A DNA stretch of 27,292 bases, from NCBI GenBank assembly GCA_944376975.1, contig CALWEE010000001.1, forward strand, positions 1 through 27,292, given 5' to 3'. The DNA is from an uncultured Lachnospiraceae bacterium (GTDB lineage Bacteria; Bacillota; Clostridia; Lachnospirales; Lachnospiraceae). This document shows positions 1-7,805 of the stretch, piece by piece. How positions within the stretch are numbered: position 1 is the first letter of the stretch; every line of letters starts with the position of its first letter. A program made the position numbers and the translations under genes. The notes beneath the pieces are model-generated. The model was not told the origin of the DNA. It was given only the letters and a program-made list of their open reading frames with translations, and made no database searches.

Positions 1-1324
1 CGATGACCTGTTCATAACAGGTCCGGGCATTCTCAAAATCGGTCAGGTTCTGATAAGTCCGTCCCAGGTAATAGAGGGCTTCGTCCGAATCCGGAACGAA
101 GACCAGATACCGTTTATAGGAAGCGGCCGCGTTCATATAGTCCTTGTCCTCATAATAGGTCTGGGCGTCGGCAAACAGCGTATCGGCTACCACGTCTTTC
201 GTCCGGTTCACCAGATAATCGTAGATATCCCGACTGTTCTCGTCTGTCAGGGCGGAAGCGTCAATATCCGCCGCCGTCAGCCCGGCTGTGGAATAATCGT
301 TGGCCATATAGGCTTTTACGGCCTGCAAAAGCGCTTCGTCCGCCGCGGAACGGGTCTGGGCGGAAACGGCGTCGCCGCCGCTGTTCTTTAACTGGTCGTT
401 TTCCTGGGTCAGTGCGTCGACCTGGGACTGGAGACGGGTGATCTGCTCGTTCCTGTCAGAGATCTGGCTGCTGTATTCGGTGACCGCCTGGTTATATTCC
501 ATCCGGTTCATCCGCCGCATGGACGGCACCAAAAGCAGGCCGACGACCGCCGCGCCGATGATCAGGCCGATCAGGATATTGACGAAGGAAAGGGTTCCTG
601 TATTAAAATCGGAATAGCCGCCTTTGCTCCGTTCAATGACAATGGGATTCGGATCTTTGATCTGGACCGTTTTCTGGCCTTCCACCGGCCGGCGTCTGCG
701 CCCTTTCTGTCCGGTGATCTCCGCCAGTTCGTTCATATACCGCACGGTGGTGATATTGTTCCGGTCCATCTTAAGGGCCCGGGACAGGACCTTCCTGGCG
801 GCGGCGTATTGTTTGTGCCGCATGTATAAAAGCCCCAGGAGCTGATACGCCCGTATAAGATTGGGGTTTAAGTTGACCACCTTTTTCAGTTCGATGACGG
901 CCAGATCCTGACTGCCTTCTTCCAGATAGCGCAGCGCCAGGTTGTATTTCTGGATCGTTTCGTTGATCACCTGGAGTTTGCCCGGGTTATTCTGGACTTT
1001 CCGGATATAATTCCGGGCCACGTTCCCCTGGCTCTGAAAATGGACGCTGATGACCCATTCGCTGAGGGCGTCCACGATCTCGCCCATCTGATAATAAACG
1101 AGCCCCAAAAGATTCCTCGCGTTGGTCTGGCGTTTATTATATTTCAGGCTCATGCGCAAGGAAGCCGCGGCGCCGCTCAGATCCCGGACCCTGGCCTTGT
1201 AAAGTCCCTGATTGTAATGGTAATTGGCCGCGAACAGGATACGGCGCATCGTGGGATCTTCGTAATGGCAGCGGGGGCAGCGATATGTATTTTCAAGAGG
1301 AGTATGGCATCTTGGACAATTCAT
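1..1324 (-). CDS. Zinc-ribbon, single-pass membrane TPR protein (3' end cut by window)
   Basis: The frame is open from an ATG at 1324 to the window edge, giving 441 residues with the C-terminus missing. The N-terminus carries two CPRC knuckles (C3/C6 and C16/C19), a zinc ribbon. Residues about 28-200 are TPR-like helices, including a repeat near 129-190 with NLNPNLIRAYQLLGLLY. A basic stretch (RRRR near 209-212) is followed by one hydrophobic segment at about 246-266, a predicted coiled coil at about 275-315, and further TPR units from about 385 (YYEDKDYMNAAASYKRYL). The ribosome-binding site AGGAGG overlaps the stop of the small upstream gene, so translation is probably coupled. It is the last visible gene of the valS operon. 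The build suggests a membrane scaffold with TPR surfaces on both sides of the membrane. I do not recognise a named family or function. Confidence 0.85.
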   Translation of the reverse strand, partial: MNCPRCHTPLENTYRCPRCHYEDPTMRRILFAANYHYNQGLYKARVRDLSGAAASLRMSLKYNKRQTNARNLLGLVYYQMGEIVDALSEWVISVHFQSQGNVARNYIRKVQNNPGKLQVINETIQKYNLALRYLEEGSQDLAVIELKKVVNLNPNLIRAYQLLGLLYMRHKQYAAARKVLSRALKMDRNNITTVRYMNELAEITGQKGRRRRPVEGQKTVQIKDPNPIVIERSKGGYSDFNTGTLSFVNILIGLIIGAAVVGLLLVPSMRRMNRMEYNQAVTEYSSQISDRNEQITRLQSQVDALTQENDQLKNSGGDAVSAQTRSAADEALLQAVKAYMANDYSTAGLTAADIDASALTDENSRDIYDYLVNRTKDVVADTLFADAQTYYEDKDYMNAAASYKRYLVFVPDSDEALYYLGRTYQNLTDFENARTCYEQVI

Positions 1325-1333
1325 AGGCGCCTC

Positions 1334-1495
1334 CTAAATACTCCGGCCCCGTCCGGGCGTTGTCTTGACTTCACGCAGAAGCTCCTCCACGATGTCGATC
1401 ACGTCCCTCAGATCGTTTCCGTTGATCGCGTCCTCCGCCTGATCGATCTCCAGGCTCGGTTTGTATTTTTTTAATTCTTCATCAAAGTTGATCAT
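1334..1495 (-). CDS. Small acidic hypothetical protein, 53 aa
   Basis: This short frame starts with ATG immediately after the folC stop codon (TAG then ATG, no gap). It is preceded by GGAGGA, which lies inside the last folC codons. It encodes 53 residues, beginning MINFDEELKKYKPSLEIDQA and ending TTPGRGRSI. It is rich in Asp and Glu, and the middle (LRDVIDIVEELLREV) looks like an amphipathic helix. There is no signal peptide, membrane segment or cysteine. Its stop codon overlaps the ribosome-binding site of the zinc-ribbon/TPR gene, so it sits exactly between two translated genes with almost no spare bases. That packing and the good start site support a real gene. I do not recognise the family. 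It may partner the adjacent TPR protein, which is inference from position only. Confidence 0.75.
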   Translation of the reverse strand: MINFDEELKKYKPSLEIDQAEDAINGNDLRDVIDIVEELLREVKTTPGRGRSI

Positions 1496-2812
1496 CTAAA
1501 TTCCTCCCAGCATTTCCTTTACATGTCCTGCGAGATAAAGGGAACCTGTACATATCAGCACGTCTTCCGGGCCCATCAGATCCATGGCCGTCCGGATGGC
1601 CTCATTTACATTATATGTGCCGGATATTTTTCCATGCCACTTTCGTGAAAAATCGTCCATGACTTCATGGTAGTCCCGCCGCCTGCCGTTGTCCAGCTCG
1701 GTGACGATGATCCGGCGCAGGCCGGTCAGTTTTGAAAGATGGGCGGCCATCTGCTGATAATCCTTGTCTTCCGCCACGGCGAACACCAGGATGAGCGGAC
1801 GGCCTTTAAACGCCGTCTCCAGAGTTTCCGAAAGCCGTCGGACGCCGTCGTCATTATGGGCGCCGTCCACATAGATCCGGTCCGCCAGCTTTTCCATGCG
1901 TCCGGCCCATCCGGCCCGACCAAGGGCTCCGGTGACAAGACGGCGAAACGCGTCCGGCGACATGCGTCCCAAAACCGGATCCCGGTCTTTTAAGACGCGC
2001 ATGGCCGAAAGGGCGATGCCCGCGTTTTCGGTCTGGTATATGCCGTTGGTATTTAAGATTATATCATATTTTTCCTCATCTGGACACCGGAAAACGAACC
2101 GGATCTTTTCCCCGCGAAAATGTATATCGCCGATCTGGTCTTTTTTTACGGGAAACGCGGGCGCGTTCAGGCTGGCGGCCCTCTCCCGGATCACGTCGGC
2201 CGACTCCGCCCCTCCGTCCAGATAGACCAGGGGGACTTGCGGCTTGATGATGCCCGCCTTCTCTCCGGCGATCAGCGGGAGGGTATCGCCCAGTATGGCT
2301 GTATGATCCCGCCCGATGGACGTGATGACCGTCAGATACGGCCGGCGGATCACGTTGGTCAGATCCATCCTTCCGCCCAGCCCGGTTTCGATCACGCCGT
2401 ACTCGATATGGTTTTCGGCGAACAGGACCATGGCCATCAGATAGATAAATTCAAAAAAGGTGGGATGGGCGATCCCCTCCGCCGCCTGATCGTCCACCAG
2501 CCGTTTTACTTTTTGAAACGCCCGGACAAACGCTTCATCGTCCACTTCTTTCCTGTCGATCTGTATCCGCTCATTGATCCGGACAAGGTGAGGCGATGTG
2601 AACAGGCCGGTCTTAAAACCGGCTTCCCGGAGGCACTGTTCCAGATAGGCGCAGACCGAACCCTTCCCGTTGGTCCCGGCCACATGGATATATTTAAACG
2701 TTTCCTGGGGATTTCCCAGCCTTTCCAGCCGTCGGGCCGTCATAGAAAGACCCCCGGTCCTGGCGAACCGGGGTATCTTATATAAATAATCTGTCGCTTC
2801 TTTTATCGTCAT
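1496..2812 (-). CDS. folC: Bifunctional folylpolyglutamate synthase/dihydrofolate synthase
   Basis: The protein has 438 residues, the usual length for FolC. This ATP-dependent ligase joins glutamate to dihydropteroate and adds the poly-gamma-glutamate tail to folates in the cytoplasm. The P-loop GTNGKGS is at about 46-52, followed by the Mur-ligase family segments [13 protein letters not shown] (about 75-87), [14 protein letters not shown] (about 142-155) and a C-terminal domain with YVDGAHN. The ATG overlaps the valS stop codon in the arrangement ATGA, so translation is coupled to valS. valS-folC is a common pair in Firmicutes. Through this coupling, folC should come under the valine T-box upstream of valS. 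No truncation or missing motif is apparent. Confidence 0.95.
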   Translation of the reverse strand: MTIKEATDYLYKIPRFARTGGLSMTARRLERLGNPQETFKYIHVAGTNGKGSVCAYLEQCLREAGFKTGLFTSPHLVRINERIQIDRKEVDDEAFVRAFQKVKRLVDDQAAEGIAHPTFFEFIYLMAMVLFAENHIEYGVIETGLGGRMDLTNVIRRPYLTVITSIGRDHTAILGDTLPLIAGEKAGIIKPQVPLVYLDGGAESADVIRERAASLNAPAFPVKKDQIGDIHFRGEKIRFVFRCPDEEKYDIILNTNGIYQTENAGIALSAMRVLKDRDPVLGRMSPDAFRRLVTGALGRAGWAGRMEKLADRIYVDGAHNDDGVRRLSETLETAFKGRPLILVFAVAEDKDYQQMAAHLSKLTGLRRIIVTELDNGRRRDYHEVMDDFSRKWHGKISGTYNVNEAIRTAMDLMGPEDVLICTGSLYLAGHVKEMLGGI

Positions 2813-5469
2813 GACCGCATCAAACGCTCCAGACGTTCGTTGACCTGACTGAGCATCTGTGTGTATTTTTCCAGTTTTTCCCGTTCCGCCGCGATCTTGG
2901 CCTCCGGGGCCTTGCTCACGAAATTGGGATTGGACAGCATGCCGGAAGCCCGGCCGATTTCTTTGCCCAGTCTTTCTTTTTCTTTGCCCAGACGTTCTTT
3001 TTCCTTTTCCACATCCACCAGTTCCTTAAACGGCAGGTAGACCGCCGCTCCCTGGAGCACAGCGGAAACCGCGTCCGCGTCAATGCCGGTTTCGTCCGCC
3101 TTTACGTATACGTCTCCCGCTTTGGCCAGCGTGGCGAAAAAGACTTTGCCGTCTTCAAATATCTTCCGGACGCGCGCGTCCTCCGACACGACGATGGCCC
3201 GGACTTTTTTGCTGGGCGGCACGTTCATCTCGGCGCGCACGTTGCGGATGGCCCGGACCGCTTCTTTGATCCGCTCAACGGCCTCTTCGTCCGCGTTAAA
3301 ATCCCATTCCGGCCGGTATTTGGGCCAGGAAGAGACCATGATCGACTCTTCCTTATCCTGGACCGTACAGAAGATTTCTTCCGTGATGAAGGGCATATAG
3401 GGATGGAGCAGCTTCAGACACTGGATGAGCACGGTCTTTAACGTCCACAGCGCCGCGGCCCGGGTCGTGTCTTCCTTGTTGTACAGACGGGGCTTCACCA
3501 TCTCGATGTACCAGTCGCAGAATTCTTCCCAGATGAAGTCGTTCAGTTTCTGCACCGCGATGCCCAGCTCATATTTTTCCATGTTGGCGGTCACGTCCCG
3601 CGCCAGTGTATTGGCTTTGGATAAGATCCACTTGTCCGCCTGGGTCAGGTCGTCTGTCGTCACGTCGTCTGTGGACAACCCTTCTTCGGCCGCCTGGTCA
3701 AAGTTCATCAGGATGAACCGGGAAGCGTTCCATACCTTATTGGCGAAATTCCGGCTGGCTTCCACCCGTTCCCAGTAAAAACGCATATCGTTGCCCGGCG
3801 CGTTCCCGGTGATCAGCGTGAAACGCAGGGCGTCCGCGCCGTATTTGTCGATGACTTCCAGCGGGTCGATGCCGTTGCCCAGCGATTTGCTCATCTTCCG
3901 CCCCTGGCTGTCGCGCACGAGGCCGTGGATCAGCACGGTATGGAAAGGCACCTTGCCCATATGCTCGATGCCGGAAAAGACCATTCTTATGACCCAGAAA
4001 AAGATGATATCATATCCGGTCACCAGCACGTCGGTCGGATAGAAATAATCCAGCTCCGGCGTCTTATCCGGCCAGCCCAGCGTGGAGAAGGGCCACAGCG
4101 CCGACGAAAACCAGGTATCCAGCGTATCCTCATCCTGGACGATATGGGCGGATCCGCATTTTTCGCACACATGGGGCGCTTCTGTATGACGGGCCACCAT
4201 GATATGGCCGCAATCCTGACAATAATAGGCCGGTATCCGGTGTCCCCACCACAGCTGCCTGGAGATACACCAGTCGCGGATATTTTCCAGCCAGTGCAGG
4301 TAGGTCTTGTCAAACCTTTCCGGAACAAACTTCAGCTCGCCGTTTTTCAGCGCGTCAATGGCCGGCTTCGCCAGCTCGTCCATCTTCACGAACCACTGCT
4401 GTTTGATCATGGGCTCCACCGTCGTATGGCAGCGGTCATGGATGCCCACGTTATGGCTGTGATCTTCCACTCTTACAAGCAGTCCCTGTCTGTCCAGTTC
4501 TTCCACGATGGCTTTCCGGGCTTCGTAACGGTCCATGCCGGCGTATTTGCCGCCGTTTTCATTGATCGTGCCGTCGTCGTTGAGCACGTTGATCTCTTCC
4601 AGTCCGTGCCGTTTGCCCACTTCAAAATCGTTCGGGTCATGCGCCGGCGTGATCTTTACCACTCCGGTCCCAAACTCCATATCCACATAAGCATCGGCGA
4701 CAACCGGTATCTCTTTCCCGACGATGGGAAGCAGCACCTTCCGGCCGATCAGATGCTGATAGCGGGGATCGTCCGGATGGACCGCGATCGCCGTATCGCC
4801 CAGCATGGTCTCCGGACGGGTCGTGGCGATCTCCACCTTTTCATCGGAGCCTACCACCGGATAATGGATGTGCCAGAAATGTCCGGCCTGTTCTTCATAG
4901 ACCACTTCCGCGTCGGAGATCGTGGTCTTGCACACCGGGCACCAGTTGATGATCCGGTTGCCTTTGTAGATCAGTCCTTTTTCATAAAGCTTGACAAAAA
5001 CTTCCTCGACGGCTTTGTTGCAGCCCTCATCCATGGTGAACCGTTCTCTGTCCCAGTCGCAGGATGAACCCAGTTTTTTAAGCTGGCTGATGATGCGTCC
5101 GCCGTACTCTTTTTTCCAGTCCCAGGCTTTTTCAAGGAACACGTCCCGTCCCAGGTCTTCCTTGCTGAGCCCTTCTTCTTTCAGTTTCTCGATGATCTTG
5201 ACTTCCGTGGCGATGCTGGCGTGGTCGGTCCCCGGCTGCCACAGGGCGTTATACCCCTGCATGCGTTTAAACCGGATCAGGATATCCTGCAGCGTATTGT
5301 CCAGGGCATGGCCCATATGGAGCTGTCCGGTGATGTTGGGCGGCGGGATGACGATGGTAAACGGTTTTTTGCTCTTATCCACTTCCGCGTGGAAATACTT
5401 TTTGTCCAACCACTTTTTGTAAAGCTTGCCTTCAATGGCGGCCGGATCGTATGTCTTTTCCAGATTCAT
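2809..5469 (-). CDS. valS: Valyl-tRNA synthetase
   Basis: The protein has 886 residues, full length for class I ValRS. It charges tRNA-Val with valine and edits misactivated threonine. The HIGH motif reads HMGH at 51-54 within [18 protein letters not shown]. The KMSKS motif is exact at 525-529. The editing domain is recognisable from [18 protein letters not shown] at about 215-232. Cysteine pairs at C177/C180 and at C417/C420 with C435/C438 look like zinc knuckles. The anticodon-binding domain is followed by a charged C-terminal coiled coil of about 60 residues, typical of ValRS. The ATG has a strong AGGAGG site eight bases upstream. Expression is controlled by the T-box leader just upstream, and the gene overlaps folC by four bases. 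Confidence 0.98.
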   Translation of the reverse strand: MNLEKTYDPAAIEGKLYKKWLDKKYFHAEVDKSKKPFTIVIPPPNITGQLHMGHALDNTLQDILIRFKRMQGYNALWQPGTDHASIATEVKIIEKLKEEGLSKEDLGRDVFLEKAWDWKKEYGGRIISQLKKLGSSCDWDRERFTMDEGCNKAVEEVFVKLYEKGLIYKGNRIINWCPVCKTTISDAEVVYEEQAGHFWHIHYPVVGSDEKVEIATTRPETMLGDTAIAVHPDDPRYQHLIGRKVLLPIVGKEIPVVADAYVDMEFGTGVVKITPAHDPNDFEVGKRHGLEEINVLNDDGTINENGGKYAGMDRYEARKAIVEELDRQGLLVRVEDHSHNVGIHDRCHTTVEPMIKQQWFVKMDELAKPAIDALKNGELKFVPERFDKTYLHWLENIRDWCISRQLWWGHRIPAYYCQDCGHIMVARHTEAPHVCEKCGSAHIVQDEDTLDTWFSSALWPFSTLGWPDKTPELDYFYPTDVLVTGYDIIFFWVIRMVFSGIEHMGKVPFHTVLIHGLVRDSQGRKMSKSLGNGIDPLEVIDKYGADALRFTLITGNAPGNDMRFYWERVEASRNFANKVWNASRFILMNFDQAAEEGLSTDDVTTDDLTQADKWILSKANTLARDVTANMEKYELGIAVQKLNDFIWEEFCDWYIEMVKPRLYNKEDTTRAAALWTLKTVLIQCLKLLHPYMPFITEEIFCTVQDKEESIMVSSWPKYRPEWDFNADEEAVERIKEAVRAIRNVRAEMNVPPSKKVRAIVVSEDARVRKIFEDGKVFFATLAKAGDVYVKADETGIDADAVSAVLQGAAVYLPFKELVDVEKEKERLGKEKERLGKEIGRASGMLSNPNFVSKAPEAKIAAEREKLEKYTQMLSQVNERLERLMRS

Positions 5470-5538
5470 GTTCTACCTCCTCAGAAATTCCTGTTATCTT
5501 TTTATCCGGTGAAGATCCCGGAGGGATATTCGCGGAAT

Positions 5539-5570
5539 AAAAAAACTTCCGCCCGTATAAGGGCGAAAGT
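5539..5570 (-). terminator. Rho-independent terminator of the valS T-box
   Basis: The inverted repeat ACTTTCGCCC / GGGCGGAAGT (ten pairs, one G-U) has a six-base loop and is followed by seven T on the minus strand. It directly follows the T-box sequence and competes with the antiterminator. It is the off state of the switch. Confidence 0.92.
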
Positions 5571-5788
5571 CCGCGGTACCACCTTACTTACAGGCCGGAA
5601 GCCCGGTCTGTATCTTTAGCTGTCTGTAACGGGACAACCCGTGACAAAGTACTTGGAACCTGTCCGTTCCCCTGCCCTGTTCAAAAGCTACCTTCGGGAT
5701 ACAGAGCTCCGGGCTGCCTTTCAGCCGGCGGGCCGCCCTCTCTTGGAAGATATATCCTTACTCCTCTTTATCATCACATTTGCCTATG
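5539..5788 (-). promoter_or_regulatory. T-box riboswitch leader (tRNA-Val specific) of valS
   Basis: On the minus strand the leader contains the conserved T-box sequence AAGGTGGTACCGCGG at about 5571-5585. Its UGGU can pair with the ACCA end of uncharged tRNA. The start of stem I is the typical GATGATAAAGAGGAGTA (about 5760-5776), followed by AAGAGAG and the GGCTGAAAGGC distal-loop element near 5715-5726. The 3' side of stem I contains CCCGAAGGTAGC. The GTA at 5689-5691 is the best specifier codon and reads valine, which agrees with the gene downstream. Uncharged tRNA-Val should stabilise the antiterminator and allow valS, folC and the following genes to be transcribed. The specifier call is by position in the loop and was not folded by computation. 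Confidence 0.93.
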
Positions 5789-5794
5789 TTCTTT

Positions 5795-5823
5795 ATTGTA
5801 TGCGACATGGGATGAAAAGTCAA
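5795..5823 (-). promoter_or_regulatory. SigmaA-type promoter of the valS T-box operon
   Basis: On the minus strand TTGACT (5818-5823) and TACAAT (5795-5800) are separated by 17 bases. Transcription would begin near 5788, a few bases before stem I of the T-box. Each hexamer differs from consensus at one position. Confidence 0.85.
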
Positions 5824-5857
5824 GACTCCATCCGGCGCCGGCATCAAAAATCAAACA

Positions 5858-5906
5858 GGCCGCCCGGCTTTTCCCTCCGGATATGGAGGCGAAAAGCCCG
5901 GCGGCC
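5858..5906 (-). terminator. Long hairpin terminator after the glycerol-3-phosphate/mgtC operon
   Basis: Arms of about 16 bases (GGCCGCCGGGCTTTTC on the minus strand and its near-perfect complement, one mismatch) enclose a second short stem of GCCTCC/GGAGGG. It starts 10 bases after the stop codon of the distal mgtC gene. The following T-tract is weak (TGTTTGATTTTT). It separates this operon from the valS promoter. Confidence 0.75.
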
Positions 5907-5916
5907 TTTGGATGTC

Positions 5917-6618
5917 TTATCTTAATTCCACGCTTTCGACGCCGTTTAATCCGGCAGCCAACGTGTAGACCGTCTGGTTGTCCATTCCCGTGGGCAATTC
6001 CAGCACAGCGAGCAGACGGATCTTTCCGTCTTCCCTTCCCTTGGACATACTCATATTCTGCACTCTGAAGCCTCTTTCTTCGATCTCTGACGTGAACGAA
6101 GCGACATATTTCCTGTCTACGAACTCCACGACGACTTCACAGGTGGTGGAGCTTTCATGGGCCATATCGTTGATCCACTGTGTATGTTTGTACACAATGT
6201 ATACGATGATCGTCGTCACGATCGCGCCGCTGTAGTAGCCGCTCCCCACCGCCAGGCCGATACAGGCGCAGACCCACAGGCCGGCTGCGGTGGACAGGCC
6301 CCTTACGACCCGCCTTTTCCCGGTCACCATGATCGTACCGGCGCCGAGGAAACCGACGCCATTGATGACCTGGGCCGGAAGCCGGGCGATATCGCCTGTG
6401 TTGTATTCCATATAAAGATAGATAAACTGACCGGTCAGCATGACCAGAGCAGCTCCCACGCATACGATCGCGTACGTCTTAAACCCGGCCGCGCGGCCCT
6501 TGACACTCCGGCTGTATCCGACGATACCGCTCAAGAGCAGCGCCAAAAGCATGCGGATCAGAACGACCGGCGCGCTGAACGCATGCAGATAATCATTGAT
6601 CATTCCAATTATTTCCAC
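5917..6618 (-). CDS. MgtC/SapB family membrane protein (distal paralogue)
   Basis: The protein has 233 residues, full length for the family. The N-terminal half holds the MgtC membrane domain, about five hydrophobic segments. It includes the signature GYSRSVKGRAAGFKTY (about 34-49), then AQVINGVGFLGAGTIMVTG (about 82-100) and GLSTAAGLWVCACIGLAVG (about 107-125). The C-terminal 80 residues form a soluble ACT-like beta-alpha domain. MgtC proteins affect magnesium homeostasis, phosphate uptake and F1Fo ATPase in enteric bacteria and mycobacteria. The role in Clostridia is not established. The start is a GTG with AGGAG about eight bases upstream. It lies 77 bases after a clear paralogue and is the last gene before the terminator hairpin. 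It should be co-transcribed with the glycerol-3-phosphate genes. Confidence 0.9.
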   Translation of the reverse strand: MEIIGMINDYLHAFSAPVVLIRMLLALLLSGIVGYSRSVKGRAAGFKTYAIVCVGAALVMLTGQFIYLYMEYNTGDIARLPAQVINGVGFLGAGTIMVTGKRRVVRGLSTAAGLWVCACIGLAVGSGYYSGAIVTTIIVYIVYKHTQWINDMAHESSTTCEVVVEFVDRKYVASFTSEIEERGFRVQNMSMSKGREDGKIRLLAVLELPTGMDNQTVYTLAAGLNGVESVELR

Positions 6619-6644
6619 GATTTCTCTCCTATATACTGGTGCTT

Positions 6645-6665
6645 GGGATATGCTGAAGATATCCC
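6645..6665 (-). repeat. Short hairpin between the two mgtC genes
   Basis: The perfect seven-base inverted repeat GGGATAT / ATATCCC with a seven-base loop lies in the 77-base gap between the mgtC paralogues, upstream of the ribosome-binding site of the distal gene. There is no T-tract, so it is not a classical terminator. It could be an RNA processing or stability element. Confidence 0.4.
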
Positions 6666-6695
6666 GGATCTAAAACGTCTTTTCCCGGCAACGCT

Positions 6696-7406
6696 TTAAC
6701 CGTGCATATCCACGTAAAGGATGCTGCGCTGCTTCATCAGAAGCCTGTACAGTTCCTGTCTTTCCGTCCCCGGAGCAAGCTCAAGGGAAACGTCCATCCG
6801 GATGACATTCTCGTCATCTTCTTCGTCCATGGTGGATATGCCCATATTCAGCATATGGTAGCCGTTTTCCTCCAGGACTTTCAGGAAAGAAGAAACATCT
6901 TTCCGCGTTTCAAATTCCACACTCAGTTCACAGGCGTGGGAATGGGAGTGAGCCATGTCGTTGACCCACTGCATATGTCTGTATAATACAATGATGATCA
7001 CTGCCGCTATGATCGCGCCGCTGTAAAAACCGATGCCGCAGGCAAGCCCGATGCAGGCGCTTGCCCAGAGACCGGCCGCTGTCGTCAGACCTTTGATCTC
7101 CCGTCTGCCGGTGACCATGATCGTTCCGGTGCCGAGGAAACCGATACCGGCGATGACCTGGGCCGACATACGGGCCACGTCGCCCGTCTGATGAGCCAGG
7201 TTTATATAGATGTTCTGTGATGTCAACATGACAAGTGTCGAGCCGATGCAGACAAGCACATGTGTCTTGAATCCGGCTGCCCGGCCTTTCGCGCTTCGGC
7301 TGTATCCGATGATGCCGCTTAAAACACCGGCCATCACCAGCCGGAGCAACATGACCGGCATGCTGAAAGTATGTAAGTATTCGCTGATCGCTGCAATTGT
7401 CTCCAC
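6696..7406 (-). CDS. MgtC/SapB family membrane protein (proximal paralogue)
   Basis: The protein has 236 residues with the same plan as its neighbour: membrane domain with GYSRSAKGRAAGFKTHVLVC (about 34-53), AQVIAGIGFLGTGTIMVTG (about 82-100) and GLTTAAGLWASACIGLACG, then a soluble ACT-like domain. By eye the membrane halves of the two proteins are much more alike than the C-terminal halves, as expected for a tandem duplication whose regulatory domains diverged. This copy carries AHSHSHACE just after the last membrane segment; the other copy has AHESSTTCE there. The start is GTG with GGAG seven bases upstream. Only 26 bases, without a hairpin, separate it from the DUF1667 gene, so it belongs to the glycerol-3-phosphate operon. 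The transported or sensed ligand is unknown. Confidence 0.9.
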   Translation of the reverse strand: METIAAISEYLHTFSMPVMLLRLVMAGVLSGIIGYSRSAKGRAAGFKTHVLVCIGSTLVMLTSQNIYINLAHQTGDVARMSAQVIAGIGFLGTGTIMVTGRREIKGLTTAAGLWASACIGLACGIGFYSGAIIAAVIIIVLYRHMQWVNDMAHSHSHACELSVEFETRKDVSSFLKVLEENGYHMLNMGISTMDEEDDENVIRMDVSLELAPGTERQELYRLLMKQRSILYVDMHG

Positions 7407-7432
7407 TCTGATTCTCCTATCCTCTTGCTTTC

Positions 7433-7801
7433 TTATTCAGCTGCTTCCACATTCTTCGTAGCGATCACGTCCACGCCTGTCCCGGCCACGTCTTTAACGA
7501 TAACGTCTCCGATATGGACCGGTGCCTGAACGGCGACGCCTTTTAATGCTCTGGCGCAGTCAAAGATCTTTCCCTTGGGGATATCCGACCGGGTCTTGAC
7601 GGAAACCATGGGGATCGTCCCGCCGTCCACGTTCACGATCGAGGTCACGATACGCGTGGGATCGGTCACTTCTTTACGGGCGTAAACATCGCCTCTTTTG
7701 CATGTATTCCCGGTCACGCTGATCACTTCGCCGTTTTCCATTTCCACTGTGATCTGGCACCCAAGAGGGCAGCCAATACAGGTTAATTCTCTTTTTTCCA
7801 T
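7433..7801 (-). CDS. DUF1667 family protein, probable Fe-S subunit of the G3P oxidation complex
   Basis: The protein has 122 residues. The N-terminus has the pattern C8-x2-C11-x3-C15-x18-C34, embedded in CIGCPLGCQITVEMENGEV and followed by GNTCKRG. This closely resembles the [4Fe-4S] N-terminal domain of molybdopterin oxidoreductases, without the rest of that enzyme. The C-terminal half (KTRSDIPKGKIFDCARALKG) is a small beta-rich domain. It starts four bases after the stop of the FAD oxidoreductase gene. DUF1667 genes are known to sit next to GlpA-like and FAD genes in Firmicutes. I infer a role in electron transfer from flavin to an acceptor, standing in for GlpC. The family has no settled biochemical function. 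Confidence 0.88.
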   Translation of the reverse strand: MEKRELTCIGCPLGCQITVEMENGEVISVTGNTCKRGDVYARKEVTDPTRIVTSIVNVDGGTIPMVSVKTRSDIPKGKIFDCARALKGVAVQAPVHIGDVIVKDVAGTGVDVIATKNVEAAE

Positions 7802-7805
7802 GCTC

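Noticed and set aside
3925..5067. Plus-strand open frame of 380 codons opposite valS
   Set aside because: It is antisense to full-length valS with intact signature motifs.
5832..5841. Perfect ten-base palindrome CCGGCGCCGG just upstream of the valS promoter
   Set aside because: It is a short GC-only palindrome with no second copy seen and no regulator gene nearby. It may be chance in GC-rich sequence.
5471..5916. Possible short genes in the gap between valS and mgtC
   Set aside because: The gap is explained by the valS promoter, T-box leader and operon terminator. The open frames across it run on the wrong strand through structured RNA.
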